Source: an uncultured Clostridia bacterium
GTDB taxonomy: Bacteria > Bacillota > Clostridia > Oscillospirales > Ruminococcaceae
Direction of reading: 5' to 3'
Length of the DNA: 20,786 nucleotides
Assembly: GCA_945947715.1 (NCBI GenBank)
Contig: CAMEYZ010000009.1
Span: 1 to 20,786 of the forward strand
Within the stretch, counting starts at the first letter, position 1. Each line of letters opens with the position of its first letter. The position numbers and the translations under genes are program-made. Positions 19,938 through 20,786 of this stretch are shown one piece after another. Below the pieces are notes generated by a model. It had not been told where the DNA came from. It saw only the letters and a program-made list of their open reading frames with translations, and made no database searches.

Positions 19938-20786
19938 TACTTTTCAAACCTGAAGCCTTCAAAGTCGAATTTGCTTCCGGGAAGGAAGACAAAGCTTACA
20001 TCACATACTCCCGTCAGGGGCTCGATATCAAAGGTCTGGGGAGCATATTCCGGGGAATTTTTAAATTCAAGGAGCTGAGTTCTCTGCACTCCGTCCTTGA
20101 CAGTCCGCAGCTGAATGGAGTTGAGCTCATTGTCCGTTCTGCCCGTGACAGTTATCCTTGTGACGCCCTCTCCGAAGTCGATGCCGTTAAAGCCGATGAC
20201 TACGTTGTTGCCGATGTTAACGATGCGCTCGCCCTCGATAGTGTAATCATCGCCGTACAGCTCGTCGTTGTAGACAGGGAGTATCTCCGAAACTGCCTCG
20301 TTGTTGGGGATAAACTCAAAGCCGCCAAAGGTGAGGTTTCCGTTTATCTCAAAGCTGATATCCTGCATACCGCGGACAGTTTTCGCAAGCTTGAAGCTAA
20401 GGGGCGCAAAGCCCTCCCAAAGCTTGTTGTCCGGGAACATAATATCTCCGATGAGAGTGCGCTGAGGCTGCTCGGCAAAGAGCTTTACGGGGATATCCTT
20501 GTTTGTATTATGTCCCATATGGAGTATGACCTCATCGGAGCCTGCCCGTCCGAAGTCGAAATTGTCATACCGCGCATAGCCGCCGCTGCCGAAGCCGCTT
20601 ACTGCGTTGTTGTTTATGAAGTTGAGCTCGTCGGAGCCGCCTGAGAAGGTATTCGCACAGTTGAAGCTATAGGGACTGCGCACAGCTGCGCCCATGCCTT
20701 CGCAGGAGAAGTGCAGCTCGGAAAGTATCTGGGGATATTCCCCGCCGTTATTGCAGGTGATGCGCAGGTCAAACTCTCCGTCGCCA
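19937..20786 (-). CDS. C-terminal part of a GH2 beta-galactosidase-like protein with two CBM6-like modules
   Basis: The frame is open from the window edge to TAA at 19937-19939, giving 282 residues without a start. The first visible residues (GDGEFDLRITCNNGG, then ILSELHFSCEGMG) resemble the region after the catalytic core of some GH2 proteins. Two beta-sandwich modules follow, each with a repeated pattern: YDNFDFGRAGSDEVILHMG ending FGGFEF, and FNGIDFGEGVTRITVTG ending DFEGFRF. These look like CBM6-family carbohydrate-binding modules. The catalytic domain is outside the window, so the GH2 assignment is from remembered similarity. The protein ends FRFEK with no sorting signal or anchor. Confidence 0.65.
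   Translation of the reverse strand, partial: GDGEFDLRITCNNGGEYPQILSELHFSCEGMGAAVRSPYSFNCANTFSGGSDELNFINNNAVSGFGSGGYARYDNFDFGRAGSDEVILHMGHNTNKDIPVKLFAEQPQRTLIGDIMFPDNKLWEGFAPLSFKLAKTVRGMQDISFEINGNLTFGGFEFIPNNEAVSEILPVYNDELYGDDYTIEGERIVNIGNNVVIGFNGIDFGEGVTRITVTGRTDNELNSIQLRTVKDGVQRTQLLEFKNSPEYAPQTFDIEPLTGVCDVSFVFLPGSKFDFEGFRFEK

Overview
The window reads as a chromosomal segment of a low-to-mid GC anaerobic Firmicute of the Oscillospiraceae/Clostridia type, most like a Ruminococcus. This rests on the Firmicute spc/alpha ribosomal gene order (secY-adk-map-KOW protein-infA-rpmJ-rpsM-rpsK-rpsD-rpoA-rplQ), the zinc-type adenylate kinase, AGGAGG ribosome binding sites with frequent TTG/GTG starts, several class B sortases with Thr/Pro-rich linkers, and a glycoside hydrolase fragment with CBM6-like modules. 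The genus is an inference from overall character; no 16S gene is present.

Region 1 (1-8241, + strand) is the end of the spc operon and the alpha operon: rplF (3' end), rplR, rpsE, rpmD, rplO, secY, adk, map, a small KOW-domain protein, infA, rpmJ, rpsM, rpsK, rpsD, rpoA and rplQ. It closes with a strong intrinsic terminator. Genes are tightly packed. Three larger gaps (219-320, 3180-3267, 5359-5420) hold inverted repeats that could give RNA hairpins.

Region 2 (8242-16510, + strand) is the accessory part. A good sigma-A-type promoter (TTGACA-17-TATTAT) precedes four tandem, divergent class B sortase genes. Each has one membrane anchor and an intact His/Cys/Arg triad, and the third carries a Thr-rich tail of roughly 155 residues after its catalytic domain. 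A 206-base leader with nested complementary segments follows. Next come a membrane-anchored SpoIID/LytB-domain protein, likely to act on peptidoglycan, and a pyrimidine-nucleoside phosphorylase gene overlapping it by an ATGA junction. No protein in the window has a recognisable sorting signal, so the substrates of this sortase group lie elsewhere.

Region 3 (16507-18228, + strand) starts at a consensus promoter overlapping the phosphorylase stop codon. A short structured 5' UTR has two mutually exclusive pairings and a GACGCAAAG segment recalling part of the c-di-GMP-I riboswitch core. It is followed by a helical zinc-ribbon protein, a terminator, a CPBP-family membrane protease and a bidirectional terminator.

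Region 4 (18233-20786, - strand) is a coupled gene string read toward the middle of the window: the C-terminal part of a probable GH2 beta-galactosidase-like protein with two CBM6-like modules (cut by the window edge), a membrane-anchored C39-like cysteine peptidase, and a Maf nucleotide pyrophosphatase. Junctions are TAATG and TGA-A-ATG.

The best candidates for something undescribed are the four-sortase plus SpoIID-like module with its leader, and the structured 5' UTR at 16549-16613.
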